From NCBI RefSeq assembly GCF_001556045.1, contig NZ_LSIC01000021.1, positions 1 through 11,337 of the forward strand: a stretch of DNA of 11,337 bases. The letters are read 5' to 3'. This document shows positions 1 to 6,213 of the stretch, piece by piece. Below the pieces are notes generated by a model that was not told where the DNA came from, did no database searches, and was given only the letters and a program-made list of their open reading frames with translations. Position 1 is the stretch's first letter; the number at the start of each line of letters is the position of its first letter. The translations under genes were made by a program, and so were the position numbers. Source of the DNA: Bradyrhizobium sp. CCH5-F6 (GTDB taxonomy: Bacteria > Pseudomonadota > Alphaproteobacteria > Rhizobiales > Xanthobacteraceae).

Positions 1-42
1 GACGGCTGGCTGATGGACCGGCTGTTCGGCGGGAATCCTTAG
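1..42 (+). CDS. 3' end of an unidentified gene (partial)
   Basis: An open frame enters from the left edge and ends at TAG (40-42), giving the C-terminal tail DGWLMDRLFGGNP. Only 13 residues are visible, too few to assign a family. The tail is amphipathic with one hydrophobic patch. The gene would converge on the minus-strand metallopeptidase, with the 175-277 palindromic repeat between them. The frame could be fortuitous, since a 14-codon open frame is not strong evidence on its own. Confidence 0.45.
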   Translation, partial: DGWLMDRLFGGNP

Positions 43-174
43 CTTCGCAGCGTGAAGCACGGGGCCTCGAAACAAAAACCGCGAAAACAACCCCATGCAC
101 AGTAGCCGGCGGTAACGAAATCAACGGCTTGCGTGGGCGGTCGAGAAGCCTGAAAGCGTCCGCCAGAAGACAGC

Positions 175-277
175 TGTCATTCCCCGCGAAAGCGGGGAAT
201 CCAGTACGCCGGGGCTTCTCGATTCAATCAGTGCCGTCTCGGCGTACTGGATCGCCCGGTCAAGCCGGGCGATGACA
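175..277. repeat. Nested palindromic intergenic repeat between convergent genes
   Basis: The two ends are inverted copies of each other. The left arm (175-211) reads TGTCAT, a small hairpin (CCCCGC-GAAA-GCGGGG), then ATCCAGTACGCCG. The right arm (240-277) is CGGCGTACTGGAT, a second hairpin (GCCCGG-TCAA-CCGGGC), then ATGACA. The shared outer sequence is conserved while the two inner hairpins differ in sequence but keep their pairing, as expected of a REP/BIME-like element. It lies between two converging genes and could stop transcription from either side. A further 10-bp inverted match (TCGAGAAGCC at 141-150 with 213-222) may belong to the same structure. Such elements are common in Bradyrhizobium intergenic DNA by my recollection. 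Confidence 0.8.
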
Positions 278-303
278 CCTTTCAAGACGTTAGCAGCAAG
301 GCC

Positions 304-1059
304 CTAATCCTCGACCCCGTACCGGTGGAGATCATTCCCGTAGGTGTCGAGCCACTTCTTGGCGCGCTCCATCGACGGGCAGACTTTTCCGCACACGCGC
401 CAGAATCGCGCCGAGTGGTTCATCTCGACGAGATGAGCGACCTCGTGGGCGGCGAGATAATCGAGCACGAAGGGCGGCGCCAGGATCAGGCGCCATGAGA
501 ACGACAACGAGCCGGCCGAGGTGCAGGAACCCCAGCGGCTGGACTGGTCGCGGATCGAGAGCCGCTTGACCCTGACGCCGAGCTCGGCGGCGTAGGCATC
601 CGCCGACCGCTGCAAATCCTTGCGCGCCTCGCGCTTGAGGAAGTCGCCGACGCGGCGATCGACATGCTCGAGACCGCCGGCGACGCAGAGAATGCGGTCA
701 CCGGACTCGCGCGTCTCGGTCCACACCGTACCGCGGGTGCCTGCGCGATGAACGATGCGATGGGGCGTGCCGCGCAGCGGTATGACCGTGCCTGGCTGGA
801 AGGGTGCGGCCTTCGGCAAGCGGCCGAGACGCGCGGCGATCCACGCACCGTGACGCTGCGCGAAGTCCTTGGCTTCGGCGAGCGTGCCGCGCGGCGGCAT
901 GGTGAGGATCGCTTCGCGGTCGCTCGGATGAATCCTGAGCGTGTAGCGGCGCGCGCGTCTGTGCCGCCGCAGCCGAATCGCAAAGAATTGCGATCCATGC
1001 GTGATGACGAGGGTCTTCGGTTCGTGGGGCCGCCGATAGAGGAGTGCGCGAGTGGCCAT
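304..1059 (-). CDS. YgjP-like (SprT/DUF45-type) zinc metallopeptidase
   Basis: The product of 251 residues belongs to the YgjP-like metallopeptidase family (PF01863), often labelled M48 family. The zinc motif HEVAH is at residues 205-209 (H205, E206, H209), followed by a third probable ligand in NHSARFW (H215). The family signature SRWGSC precedes it at 174-179. An N-terminal half with many arginines (RRHRRARRYTLRIHP) is also typical. There is no signal peptide or membrane segment, so it should be cytoplasmic. I chose the ATG at 1059, which gives the family-like start MATRALLYRR. The frame is open to 1143 but the added residues look non-coding. No strong ribosome site is seen. The physiological substrate of this family is not established. 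Confidence 0.85.
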   Translation of the reverse strand: MATRALLYRRPHEPKTLVITHGSQFFAIRLRRHRRARRYTLRIHPSDREAILTMPPRGTLAEAKDFAQRHGAWIAARLGRLPKAAPFQPGTVIPLRGTPHRIVHRAGTRGTVWTETRESGDRILCVAGGLEHVDRRVGDFLKREARKDLQRSADAYAAELGVRVKRLSIRDQSSRWGSCTSAGSLSFSWRLILAPPFVLDYLAAHEVAHLVEMNHSARFWRVCGKVCPSMERAKKWLDTYGNDLHRYGVED

Positions 1060-1155
1060 GTCTGTCAGTCCGGGGAGCAGGAGTTCGCCCGGATTCTGCC
1101 ATAACCGCCGCCAGGGAAAGCGCTCGGCGCAAAAACAAATCATTTGCCCAATATA

Positions 1156-1220
1156 CAGCGGTCAGGCGCCCGGGAGACCCTACAGACTGGGGTTGGAACC
1201 CGGTTTTTCCGCCCCCGCTG
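1156..1220. other. Nested hairpin, possible structured RNA or palindromic repeat
   Basis: Four stems nest in register: CAGCGG (1156-1161) with CCGCTG (1215-1220), GGCG (1165-1168) with CGCC (1210-1213), CCGGG (1170-1174) with CCCGG (1199-1203), and ACCC (1177-1180) with GGGT (1190-1193), closing a 9-base loop. This makes 19 pairs over 65 bases, separated by short internal loops, including a TTTTT at 1204-1208. The irregular interior loops look more like a folded RNA than a simple terminator, but no Rfam family is recognised and the transcribed strand is unknown. Confidence 0.45.
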
Positions 1221-1300
1221 GACGCATGCGACACCCCCAAGAGGTGAGGCGGGACTCACTCCTACAGAGCTACCTAAATACCGCGAATCTGGAGGGAACT

Positions 1301-1329
1301 TGCCCCCGTCAGACGCGCGGACGGGGGCA
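1301..1329 (-). terminator. GC-rich stem-loop just downstream of phaZ
   Basis: TGCCCCCGTC (1301-1310) pairs perfectly with GACGGGGGCA (1320-1329) around a 9-base loop. It begins 31 bases beyond the phaZ stop codon in the direction of phaZ transcription. There is no U-tract on either strand, so it is not a classical intrinsic terminator. It may end the transcript inefficiently, block 3' exonucleases, or work with Rho. Confidence 0.5.
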
Positions 1330-1360
1330 GGAATTTCGACGGGAAAGCCGAAATCGCCGA

Positions 1361-2689
1361 TTATTCGGCCGCGAGAGCCTGTAACGAGCTCGGATTGGCA
1401 GCCGAAACCATGAAGTCGTGAATCCGCGGCACGATCTCCGACTTGAAACGCGATCCGTTGAACACGCCGTAATGTCCAACGCCCTTCTGGACGTAATGAA
1501 CGCGGCGATGATCGGGAATCGCGCTGCACAATGTGTGCGTCGCTTCGGTCTGACCGAGACCGGAGATGTCGTCGTTCTCGCCTTCGACCGTCATCAACGC
1601 GACGCGCTTGACCTTGGAGGGATCGACGCGGGTTCCGCGATGGGTCATCTCGCCCTTCGGCAGCGAGTGCTTCACGAACACGGTGTCGACGGTCTGCAGG
1701 TAATACTCGGCCGAGAGATCCATCACCGCGAGATATTCGTCATAGAAGTCGCGATGCTTGTCGACGAGGTCGCCGTCGCCCTTCACCAGATTGGCGAAGA
1801 GCTGCTTGTGGGCATCCATGTGCCGGTCGAGATTCATGCTGATGAAGCCGTTGAGCTGCAGGAATCCGGGATAGACGTCGCGCATCATGCCCGGATGCGG
1901 GAACGGCACCTTGGTGATGACGTGGTTGCGGAACCAGTCGATGCCGCGCTCCTGGGCAAGGTTGTTCACGGCGGTCGGATTGCGGCGGGTGTCGATCGGG
2001 CCGCCCATCAGCGTCATCGAGGTCGGCACGAACGGGTCGCGCCGCGCCTCCATGATCGAGACGGCGGCGACGACGGGCACGGAGGGCTGGCACACCGCCA
2101 ACACATGCGTGTTGCCGCCGAGGACGTGAAGCATCTCGATGACGTAGTCGATGTAGTCGTCGAGATCGAAGCGGCCTTCGCTGAGCGGCACCATGCGGGC
2201 GTCGGCCCAGTCGGTGATGTAGACCTCATGCGCGGGCAGGAAGGCCTCGACCGTGCCGCGCAACAGCGTCGCATAATGGCCGGACATCGGCGCCACGATC
2301 AGCACGCGCGGCTGCGGGCTGCGCAGCGGACGGGTGAATTTGCGATCGAAATAGAGCAGCCGGCAGAACGGCTTTTCCCAGACCGAGCGGATCTCGACGG
2401 GGACGCGGATGCCGTTGACCTCGGTGTCGTTGAGGCCCCATTCCGGCTTGCCGTAGCGGCGCGTGGTGCGCTCGAACAATTCGCAGGCCGCGGCGACCGA
2501 CTTGCCGACCTCGGTGCGCGCCCAGGGATTGAGGGGATTCTGAAACAACAACTTGGTCGCGTCAGTGACCGCACGTGCCGGATTGAGAGAGGCATGAGCC
2601 ATCTCGTACATCCAGTACATCGGCGTCGTCAGGACCGGACTGCCTTCCGCAGCCAGGGGCGGCGCGCCGCCGAACTCACCAATGGGCAT
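1361..2689 (-). CDS. phaZ: Intracellular polyhydroxybutyrate depolymerase
   Basis: The 442-residue product matches intracellular PHB depolymerases of the PhaZ1 type, which degrade native PHB granules in the cytoplasm. The fold is alpha/beta hydrolase with cysteine as nucleophile. The nucleophile is C200 in HVLAVCQPSVPV, an acid is D373 or D374 in VEGENDDISG, and the histidine is H406 in GVGHYGVF. The order and spacing fit the Cys-Asp-His triad known for this family. Other typical segments are the N-terminal YWMYEMAHASLNPARA (residues 25-40) and APMSGHYATLLRGTVE (133-148). There is no signal peptide. The ATG at 2689 has a purine-rich AAGAGGAA upstream and a possible promoter at 2716-2744. It is the expected length and appears intact. 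It probably forms its own transcription unit. Confidence 0.95.
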   Translation of the reverse strand: MPIGEFGGAPPLAAEGSPVLTTPMYWMYEMAHASLNPARAVTDATKLLFQNPLNPWARTEVGKSVAAACELFERTTRRYGKPEWGLNDTEVNGIRVPVEIRSVWEKPFCRLLYFDRKFTRPLRSPQPRVLIVAPMSGHYATLLRGTVEAFLPAHEVYITDWADARMVPLSEGRFDLDDYIDYVIEMLHVLGGNTHVLAVCQPSVPVVAAVSIMEARRDPFVPTSMTLMGGPIDTRRNPTAVNNLAQERGIDWFRNHVITKVPFPHPGMMRDVYPGFLQLNGFISMNLDRHMDAHKQLFANLVKGDGDLVDKHRDFYDEYLAVMDLSAEYYLQTVDTVFVKHSLPKGEMTHRGTRVDPSKVKRVALMTVEGENDDISGLGQTEATHTLCSAIPDHRRVHYVQKGVGHYGVFNGSRFKSEIVPRIHDFMVSAANPSSLQALAAE

Positions 2690-2715
2690 CGCTATATTCC
2701 TCTTCGCATCGCAGC

Positions 2716-2744
2716 ATACTGCCGAATGCGTAATATTGCGTCAA
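2716..2744 (-). promoter_or_regulatory. Candidate sigma70-type promoter of phaZ
   Basis: Reading the minus strand, TTGACG (2739-2744) resembles a -35 box and, after 17 bases, CAGTAT (2716-2721) could be a weak -10; TATGCT three bases further on is an alternative. Transcription would begin about 20 bases before the phaZ ATG. Between the boxes sits an imperfect 12-base palindrome (2729-2740) centred on AATATT, 10 of 12 positions symmetric, which could be an operator. Pattern match only. Confidence 0.35.
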
Positions 2745-2810
2745 TGCATGGCTCCGTACATCTACGTGCCAAAAGCGACCAAACCAGCCTGAATCCACGA
2801 GAAAGTGACG

Positions 2811-3629
2811 TTATTCGCCGCCCGACAGCAGGGAGCCGTGATTCCTGGCGCTGCGCAAAAGGGCAAGGAATGCCCCAAAAGATGCAATCAGAATCACCCC
2901 ATTGATGGCTAACGCCTGCAGCATCAGGTCGATTCTGAAGGTGTTCTCGATCAGCAGCGCGCGCATCCCCTCGAACACGTAGGTCGGCGGCAGCGTCCAG
3001 GCGACGTATTGCAGCCAGACCGGCAGCACGCTGACGGGATAGTAGATGCAGGCGAGCGGCATGATCGCGAACATCAAGGTCCAGACGATGCTCTCGGCCC
3101 CGAGGCCGTTTCGGAGCACGAGGCCCGAGACGAAGATGCCGACCGACCAGCTCGTGAAGATCAGATTGCAGAAGAATGCGATCAGCGGCAGGCCGAGGGC
3201 ATAGACGTTGAAGTGAAACAGGAACAGCGCGAGCAGCGTCATCGGGATGACGCCGATCGCGAGCCGGATCAGGCTCATGACCATCAGCGACAGCAGAAAC
3301 TCGATCGGCTTCAGCGGACTCATCATGAGATTGCCGAGGTTGCGCGCCCACATCTCCTCCAGGAACGAGATGGAGAAGCCGAGCTGGCCGCGAAACAGGA
3401 TGTCCCAGAGGATGACGGCGCCGATCAGCGTGCCGCCGGCGCGCGCGAAGAAAGTGGCGTTCTCGGCGATATAAAGCTGGAGGAAGCCCCAGGTAATGAC
3501 CTGCAGCGCCGGCCAGTACAGCAACTCGAGCAGCCGCGGCCAGGACGACAGCAAGAGATACCAGTAGCGCAGGATCATCGCGCCGATGCGATGGAGGGAG
3601 ATGCCGCGATGGAGGGAGATATCGGTCAT
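2811..3629 (-). CDS. ABC-2 type transporter permease
   Basis: The 272-residue integral membrane protein has about six hydrophobic spans and matches ABC-2 type permeases (PF01061 group). Typical parts are the cytoplasmic loop ISFLEEMWARNLGNLMMSPL (residues 87-106) and the C-terminal LPVWLQYVAWTLPPTYVFEG (202-221). It should form the membrane channel for the ATPase encoded just upstream; substrate unknown. I chose the ATG at 3629, preceded by AGGCGGG. The frame stays open to 3665, but those 12 extra codons (MSLRSSGLQAGA) come largely from the palindromic repeat and are probably not translated. A second ATG at 3578 would remove the ISLHR duplication. Exporters of this type are usually half-molecules that work as dimers. 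Translation from 3629 is favoured but unproven. Confidence 0.9.
   Translation of the reverse strand: MTDISLHRGISLHRIGAMILRYWYLLLSSWPRLLELLYWPALQVITWGFLQLYIAENATFFARAGGTLIGAVILWDILFRGQLGFSISFLEEMWARNLGNLMMSPLKPIEFLLSLMVMSLIRLAIGVIPMTLLALFLFHFNVYALGLPLIAFFCNLIFTSWSVGIFVSGLVLRNGLGAESIVWTLMFAIMPLACIYYPVSVLPVWLQYVAWTLPPTYVFEGMRALLIENTFRIDLMLQALAINGVILIASFGAFLALLRSARNHGSLLSGGE
3588..3620. repeat. Short tandem duplication in the permease N-terminus
   Basis: GCGATGGAGGGAGAT occurs at 3588-3602 and again at 3606-3620, an 18-base period that keeps the reading frame. On the minus strand it encodes ISLHR twice (ISLHRGISLHR, residues 10-14 and 4-8 of the permease if translation starts at 3629). It looks like a recent slippage or unequal-crossover event. 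Confidence 0.8.
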
Positions 3630-3640
3630 GGCGCCCGCCT

Positions 3641-3717
3641 GTAGCCCGGATGAGCGAAGCGACATCCGGGACTTTGCTTGCGGCGGTCCCGGGTATCGCT
3701 CCGCTCACCCGGGCTAC
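3641..3717. repeat. Palindromic REP-like repeat within the ABC transporter operon
   Basis: GTAGCCCGGATGAGCGAAGC (3641-3660), followed by GACATCCGGG, is mirrored by CCCGGGTATCGCTCCGCTCA and CCCGGGCTAC (ending 3717). The arms are inverted copies with a few differences around a short centre (about 3671-3684). Each arm also folds on itself (CCGGATG with CATCCGG). I recall this GTAGCCCGGATGAGCGAAG sequence as a common interspersed element in Bradyrhizobium and relatives. It fills most of the 112-base gap between the ATPase stop and the permease start, so it would be transcribed with them. Confidence 0.85.
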
Positions 3718-3741
3718 GACAGTCACACAAGGTTGCGCCTC

Positions 3742-4545
3742 TCATCTTGCTGCCTCCCGAGCGCCATTCCCGCGCCCGCGCGCGACGTCCAGAAACACCT
3801 CCTCCAGCGTGGTGCGGTTGTAGCGGGCCATGATCGCGTCCGGCGCGCCATCGTCCTCGATGCGGCCTCGCTTCATGATGATGACGCGGTCGCAGAGCCG
3901 CTCGACCTCGAGCATGTTGTGCGAGGCGAGCAGGATGGTGGCGTTGTTCTGCTTGCGATAGCGCTCCAGATGGCCGCGCACCCAGTCGGCGGTATCAGGG
4001 TCGAGCGAGGCGGTCGGCTCGTCCAGCAGCAGCAGCTCGGGCTGGTTGATCAGCGCTTTCGCCAGCGCAACGCGGGTCTTCTGCCCCGCGGAGAGCTTGC
4101 CGTTGGCGCGGTCGATGAAATCGGTGAGATCGAGATCCTCGGCAAGTTCAGCGATGCGGTCGGGCAGGTTCTTCACCGCATAGAGCTTGCCGAACACGGT
4201 GAGATTCTGCCGCACCGTGAGCCGCATCGGCATGTCGACATAGGGGCTCTCGAAATTCATCCGCCCCAGCACGGCAGCGCTCTCCTCGGGCATCGGATGC
4301 CCCAGCACCTGCACACGGCCGGAGGTCGGCAGCACCAGGCCCATGATCATCGCGATGGTCGTGGTCTTGCCCGCGCCGTTGCCGCCGAGAAGCCCTGTGA
4401 TGCTGCCGCGCGGAAGCGAAAAGGAGATATCGTCGACGGCGCGGGTCTGCTTGTAGACCTTGACGAGGCGATCGACCGCGATTGCCGCGGACGAGCTGCG
4501 ATCGGCGACAGTCGGCCGGCTTGAGGCCTCGTCATTCTCGGTCAT
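3742..4545 (-). CDS. ABC transporter ATP-binding protein
   Basis: The 267-residue product is an ABC ATPase that should drive the ABC-2 permease encoded 112 bases downstream. Motifs in order: Walker A GGNGAGKT (54-61), signature LSAGQ (151-155), Walker B LLLLDEP (171-177), D-loop SLD (180-182) and switch histidine H209 in ASHN. The region where the Q-loop glutamine is expected reads MNFESPYVDMP (96-106), with no glutamine; this may be normal for the subfamily, since glutamate often stands in this place in related exporters. The C-terminal TLEEVFLDVARG is typical of exporters of the CcmA/GldA type. The ATG at 4545 has only a weak AGAAG-type ribosome site. It is divergent from regS, with 107 bases between the two starts. 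Substrate unknown. Confidence 0.93.
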   Translation of the reverse strand: MTENDEASSRPTVADRSSSAAIAVDRLVKVYKQTRAVDDISFSLPRGSITGLLGGNGAGKTTTIAMIMGLVLPTSGRVQVLGHPMPEESAAVLGRMNFESPYVDMPMRLTVRQNLTVFGKLYAVKNLPDRIAELAEDLDLTDFIDRANGKLSAGQKTRVALAKALINQPELLLLDEPTASLDPDTADWVRGHLERYRKQNNATILLASHNMLEVERLCDRVIIMKRGRIEDDGAPDAIMARYNRTTLEEVFLDVARGRGNGAREAAR

Positions 4546-4636
4546 GCTGGCGTTCTTCTGCTATTGCATCGGGGAGCGCAAGGCTCGATGTAAGGGCTTG
4601 TCACCCGGTGGTTCCGTCAGCCCATCGTTTGTGATC

Positions 4637-4644
4637 GAGAGGGA
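4637..4644 (+). promoter_or_regulatory. Ribosome binding site supporting a TTG start of regS
   Basis: GAGAGGGA lies 8 bases before TTG (4653-4655), a suitable distance. The next in-frame ATG (4662) would be about 17 bases away. This favours the TTG as start. Confidence 0.5.
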
Positions 4645-4652
4645 TCGCCACA

Positions 4653-5984
4653 TTGGCCGATATGACCGAAATCGCCGGTTCCGACTTCCACCACGCGCAG
4701 CGGCATATCCGGCTGGACACGATCCTGCGGCTGCGCTGGCTCGCGGTGCTGGGGCAGCTCGCCGCGATCTTCATCGTGGCACAAGGGCTTGAGTTCAACG
4801 TCGAGATCGTCCCCTGCGTCAGCATCATCTTCCTGTCGGCAGCCCTCAACCTCGGGCTCCAGACCGCGGCCAATCCGATGCAGCGGCTGGAGCCGGTGCA
4901 GGCGGCCGGCCTGCTCGCGCTCAACATCGTGGAGCTGGCCGGCCTGCTGTACTTCACCGGGGGACTGCAGAACCCGTTCTCGTTCCTTTTCCTCGCGCCG
5001 GTGCTGATCTCGGCCACCGCGCTGCCGGCCCGCTTCACCTTCGGGCTCGGGCTGCTCGCCGTTGCCTGCGCCTCGATCCTGTTCTTCTTCCATTTTCCAC
5101 TGCCGTGGGATTCCGACGATCCCCTGGTGCTGCCGCCGATCTATCTCGTCGGCGTCTGGCTCTCGATCGCGCTCGCGATCGGCGTCACCAGCCTCTACTC
5201 GTTCCAGGTGACCGAGGAGGCGCGCAAGCTCGCAGACGCGCTGGCGGCGACCGAGCTGGTGCTGACGCGCGAGCAGCATCTGACCCAACTCGACGGCCTT
5301 GCTGCGGCGGCAGCGCATGAACTCGGCACGCCGCTCGCAACGATTTTCCTGATCTCGCGCGAGCTGGAAAAGACGGTGAAGGACGCAGGCATCGCCGCCG
5401 ACCTGAAGACCCTGCGCGAGCAGACCCAGCGCTGCCGCGACATCCTCAGCAAGATCACCCAGCTCTCCCCCACCGGCGCACCATTCGACCACATGAAGCT
5501 GTCGGAGCTGATCGAGGAGGTGGTAGCGCCGCACCGTGATTTCGGTGTCGAGATCAAGGTGCGGATCGCGGTGGCCGCAGTGGCCGAGCCGGTCGGCTCG
5601 CGCAACCCCGCGATCCTCTACGGCATCGGCAACATCGTCGAGAACGCGGTCGATTTCGCCCGCACCACCGTCGAGGTGAATGCCTGGTGGAACAGGGACA
5701 CTATCGAACTCGTGATCTCCGACGACGGACCCGGCATTCCTCCGGATATCCTCAACCGGATCGGCGAGCCCTATCTGTCGCGGCGGCGCCCCCAGGACGA
5801 TGGCGGCGGCGAACGGCGCGGCCTGGGCCTCGGCGTGTTCATCGCGCGCACGTTGCTCGAACGGACCGGTGCAAAGGTCTCGTTTACCAACCGGATCTTC
5901 CCGGACCACGGCGCGGTGGTTCAGATCACGTGGCCCAGGCAGCGTTTTGAGGCTATCGAGACGCTCGAAGAGACAATAGGATGA
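4653..5984 (+). CDS. regS: RegB/RegS-type redox-sensing membrane histidine kinase
   Basis: The 443-residue protein has six hydrophobic spans in residues 28-183, then a soluble kinase. The motif GGLQNPF (103-109), in the loop between spans three and four, matches the GGxxNPF ubiquinone-binding motif known in RegB. The H-box is AAAAHELGTPLAT with H222 as phosphoacceptor. C261 in QRCRDILSK lies 39 residues further, matching the redox-active cysteine of Rhodobacter RegB. The ATP-binding domain has N-box NIVENAVDFA (327-336), G1 DDGPGIPP (357-364) and G2 GLGLGVFIA (390-398). In this family the oxidised state lowers kinase activity; with low oxygen the kinase phosphorylates its regulator, here surely the protein encoded next. 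The start appears to be TTG. The stop codon lies at the junction of a 16-bp tandem duplication. Confidence 0.95.
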   Translation: MADMTEIAGSDFHHAQRHIRLDTILRLRWLAVLGQLAAIFIVAQGLEFNVEIVPCVSIIFLSAALNLGLQTAANPMQRLEPVQAAGLLALNIVELAGLLYFTGGLQNPFSFLFLAPVLISATALPARFTFGLGLLAVACASILFFFHFPLPWDSDDPLVLPPIYLVGVWLSIALAIGVTSLYSFQVTEEARKLADALAATELVLTREQHLTQLDGLAAAAAHELGTPLATIFLISRELEKTVKDAGIAADLKTLREQTQRCRDILSKITQLSPTGAPFDHMKLSELIEEVVAPHRDFGVEIKVRIAVAAVAEPVGSRNPAILYGIGNIVENAVDFARTTVEVNAWWNRDTIELVISDDGPGIPPDILNRIGEPYLSRRRPQDDGGGERRGLGLGVFIARTLLERTGAKVSFTNRIFPDHGAVVQITWPRQRFEAIETLEETIG

Positions 5985-5998
5985 AGAGACAATAGGAT
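5967..5998 (+). repeat. Perfect 16-bp tandem duplication across the regS stop codon
   Basis: GAAGAGACAATAGGAT is present twice without a gap (5967-5982 and 5983-5998). The regS stop TGA (5982-5984) spans the junction. If the second copy is removed, the sequence reads GGA TAG, so the unduplicated gene would end at the same residue with TAG instead of TGA. The duplication therefore leaves the protein unchanged and lengthens the gap before regR by 16 bases. Confidence 0.9.
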
Positions 5999-6034
5999 AG
6001 AGAGTGATCCGGATCCGAAGGGGCCGCGTTACCA

Positions 6035-6110
6035 AGCGTGCAGCGGTTTTCCGAAAGGACCATGCTGAAAACAAGAATCCAAGTGCGGTGGACGATTCAT
6101 CGTGCTTTGA
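6035..6110. repeat. Probable interspersed repeat between regS and regR
   Basis: The stretch beginning GCGTGCAGCGGTTTTCCGAA and continuing through CCATGCTGAAAACAAGAATC to GACGATTCATCGTGCTTTGA resembles a short sequence I recall in many Bradyrhizobium and other Rhizobiales intergenic regions. It ends with a small palindrome, ACGAT-TC-ATCGT (6092-6103). It contains no convincing gene. Identification is from memory and limits are approximate. Confidence 0.5.
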
Positions 6111-6196
6111 CCCGCGACCTTGCGTCGCATAACTGGGCGGATCGACCATTTGCCGCCTTGGCACCGCGCGACCGCGACGCCATATGTCAACGCGCT

Positions 6197-6206
6197 GGAG
6201 AGAGGA
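6197..6206 (+). promoter_or_regulatory. Ribosome binding site supporting a TTG start of regR
   Basis: GGAGAGAGGA ends 7 bases before TTG (6214-6216). The upstream in-frame ATG at 6184 lacks such a site and would place this sequence inside the coding region. The TTG start gives 184 residues and puts the phospho-aspartate at position 63, as in known RegA/RegR proteins. Confidence 0.65.
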
Positions 6207-6213
6207 CACAACC

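Larger units (their letters stand above)
1060..1360. other. 301-base gene-free gap with strong secondary structure
   Basis: This is the gap between the end of phaZ and the start of the metallopeptidase, both on the minus strand. It contains three inverted-repeat structures: a nested hairpin at 1156-1220, a small stem at 1244-1259 (GTGAG/CTCAC) and a GC stem at 1301-1329. On the minus strand a TATATT (1149-1154) lies just past the nested hairpin and could be a -10 box for the metallopeptidase, but I see no matching -35. Open frames run through on both strands (for example 1144-1413 +), but they have no recognisable protein features. The gap may hold a small RNA, a leader, or another interspersed repeat. 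Confidence 0.55.

Noticed and set aside
1156..1260. Possible tRNA, 6S RNA or SRP RNA
   Set aside because: I looked for T-loop, 6S bubble and SRP tetraloop signatures and found none; only generic nested stems are seen.
1144..1413. Open frames in the phaZ-metallopeptidase gap
   Set aside because: Several overlapping frames exist on both strands, none with a ribosome site or protein-like composition, and they run through the hairpins; a structured non-coding region explains them better.
1418..2905. A 495-codon open frame on the + strand opposite phaZ
   Set aside because: It is antisense to a clear PHB depolymerase, has low-complexity Arg/Asp/His/Ala-rich composition typical of shadow frames in GC-rich DNA, and no recognisable domain.
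2692..3726. A 344-codon minus-strand frame overlapping the permease
   Set aside because: It is the permease DNA in a different frame, arginine- and alanine-rich, without membrane-segment organisation.
4546..4652. Divergent promoters between the ABC ATPase and regS
   Set aside because: TTGTCA at 4598-4603 resembles a -35 box, but no acceptable -10 follows on either strand; nothing reported.
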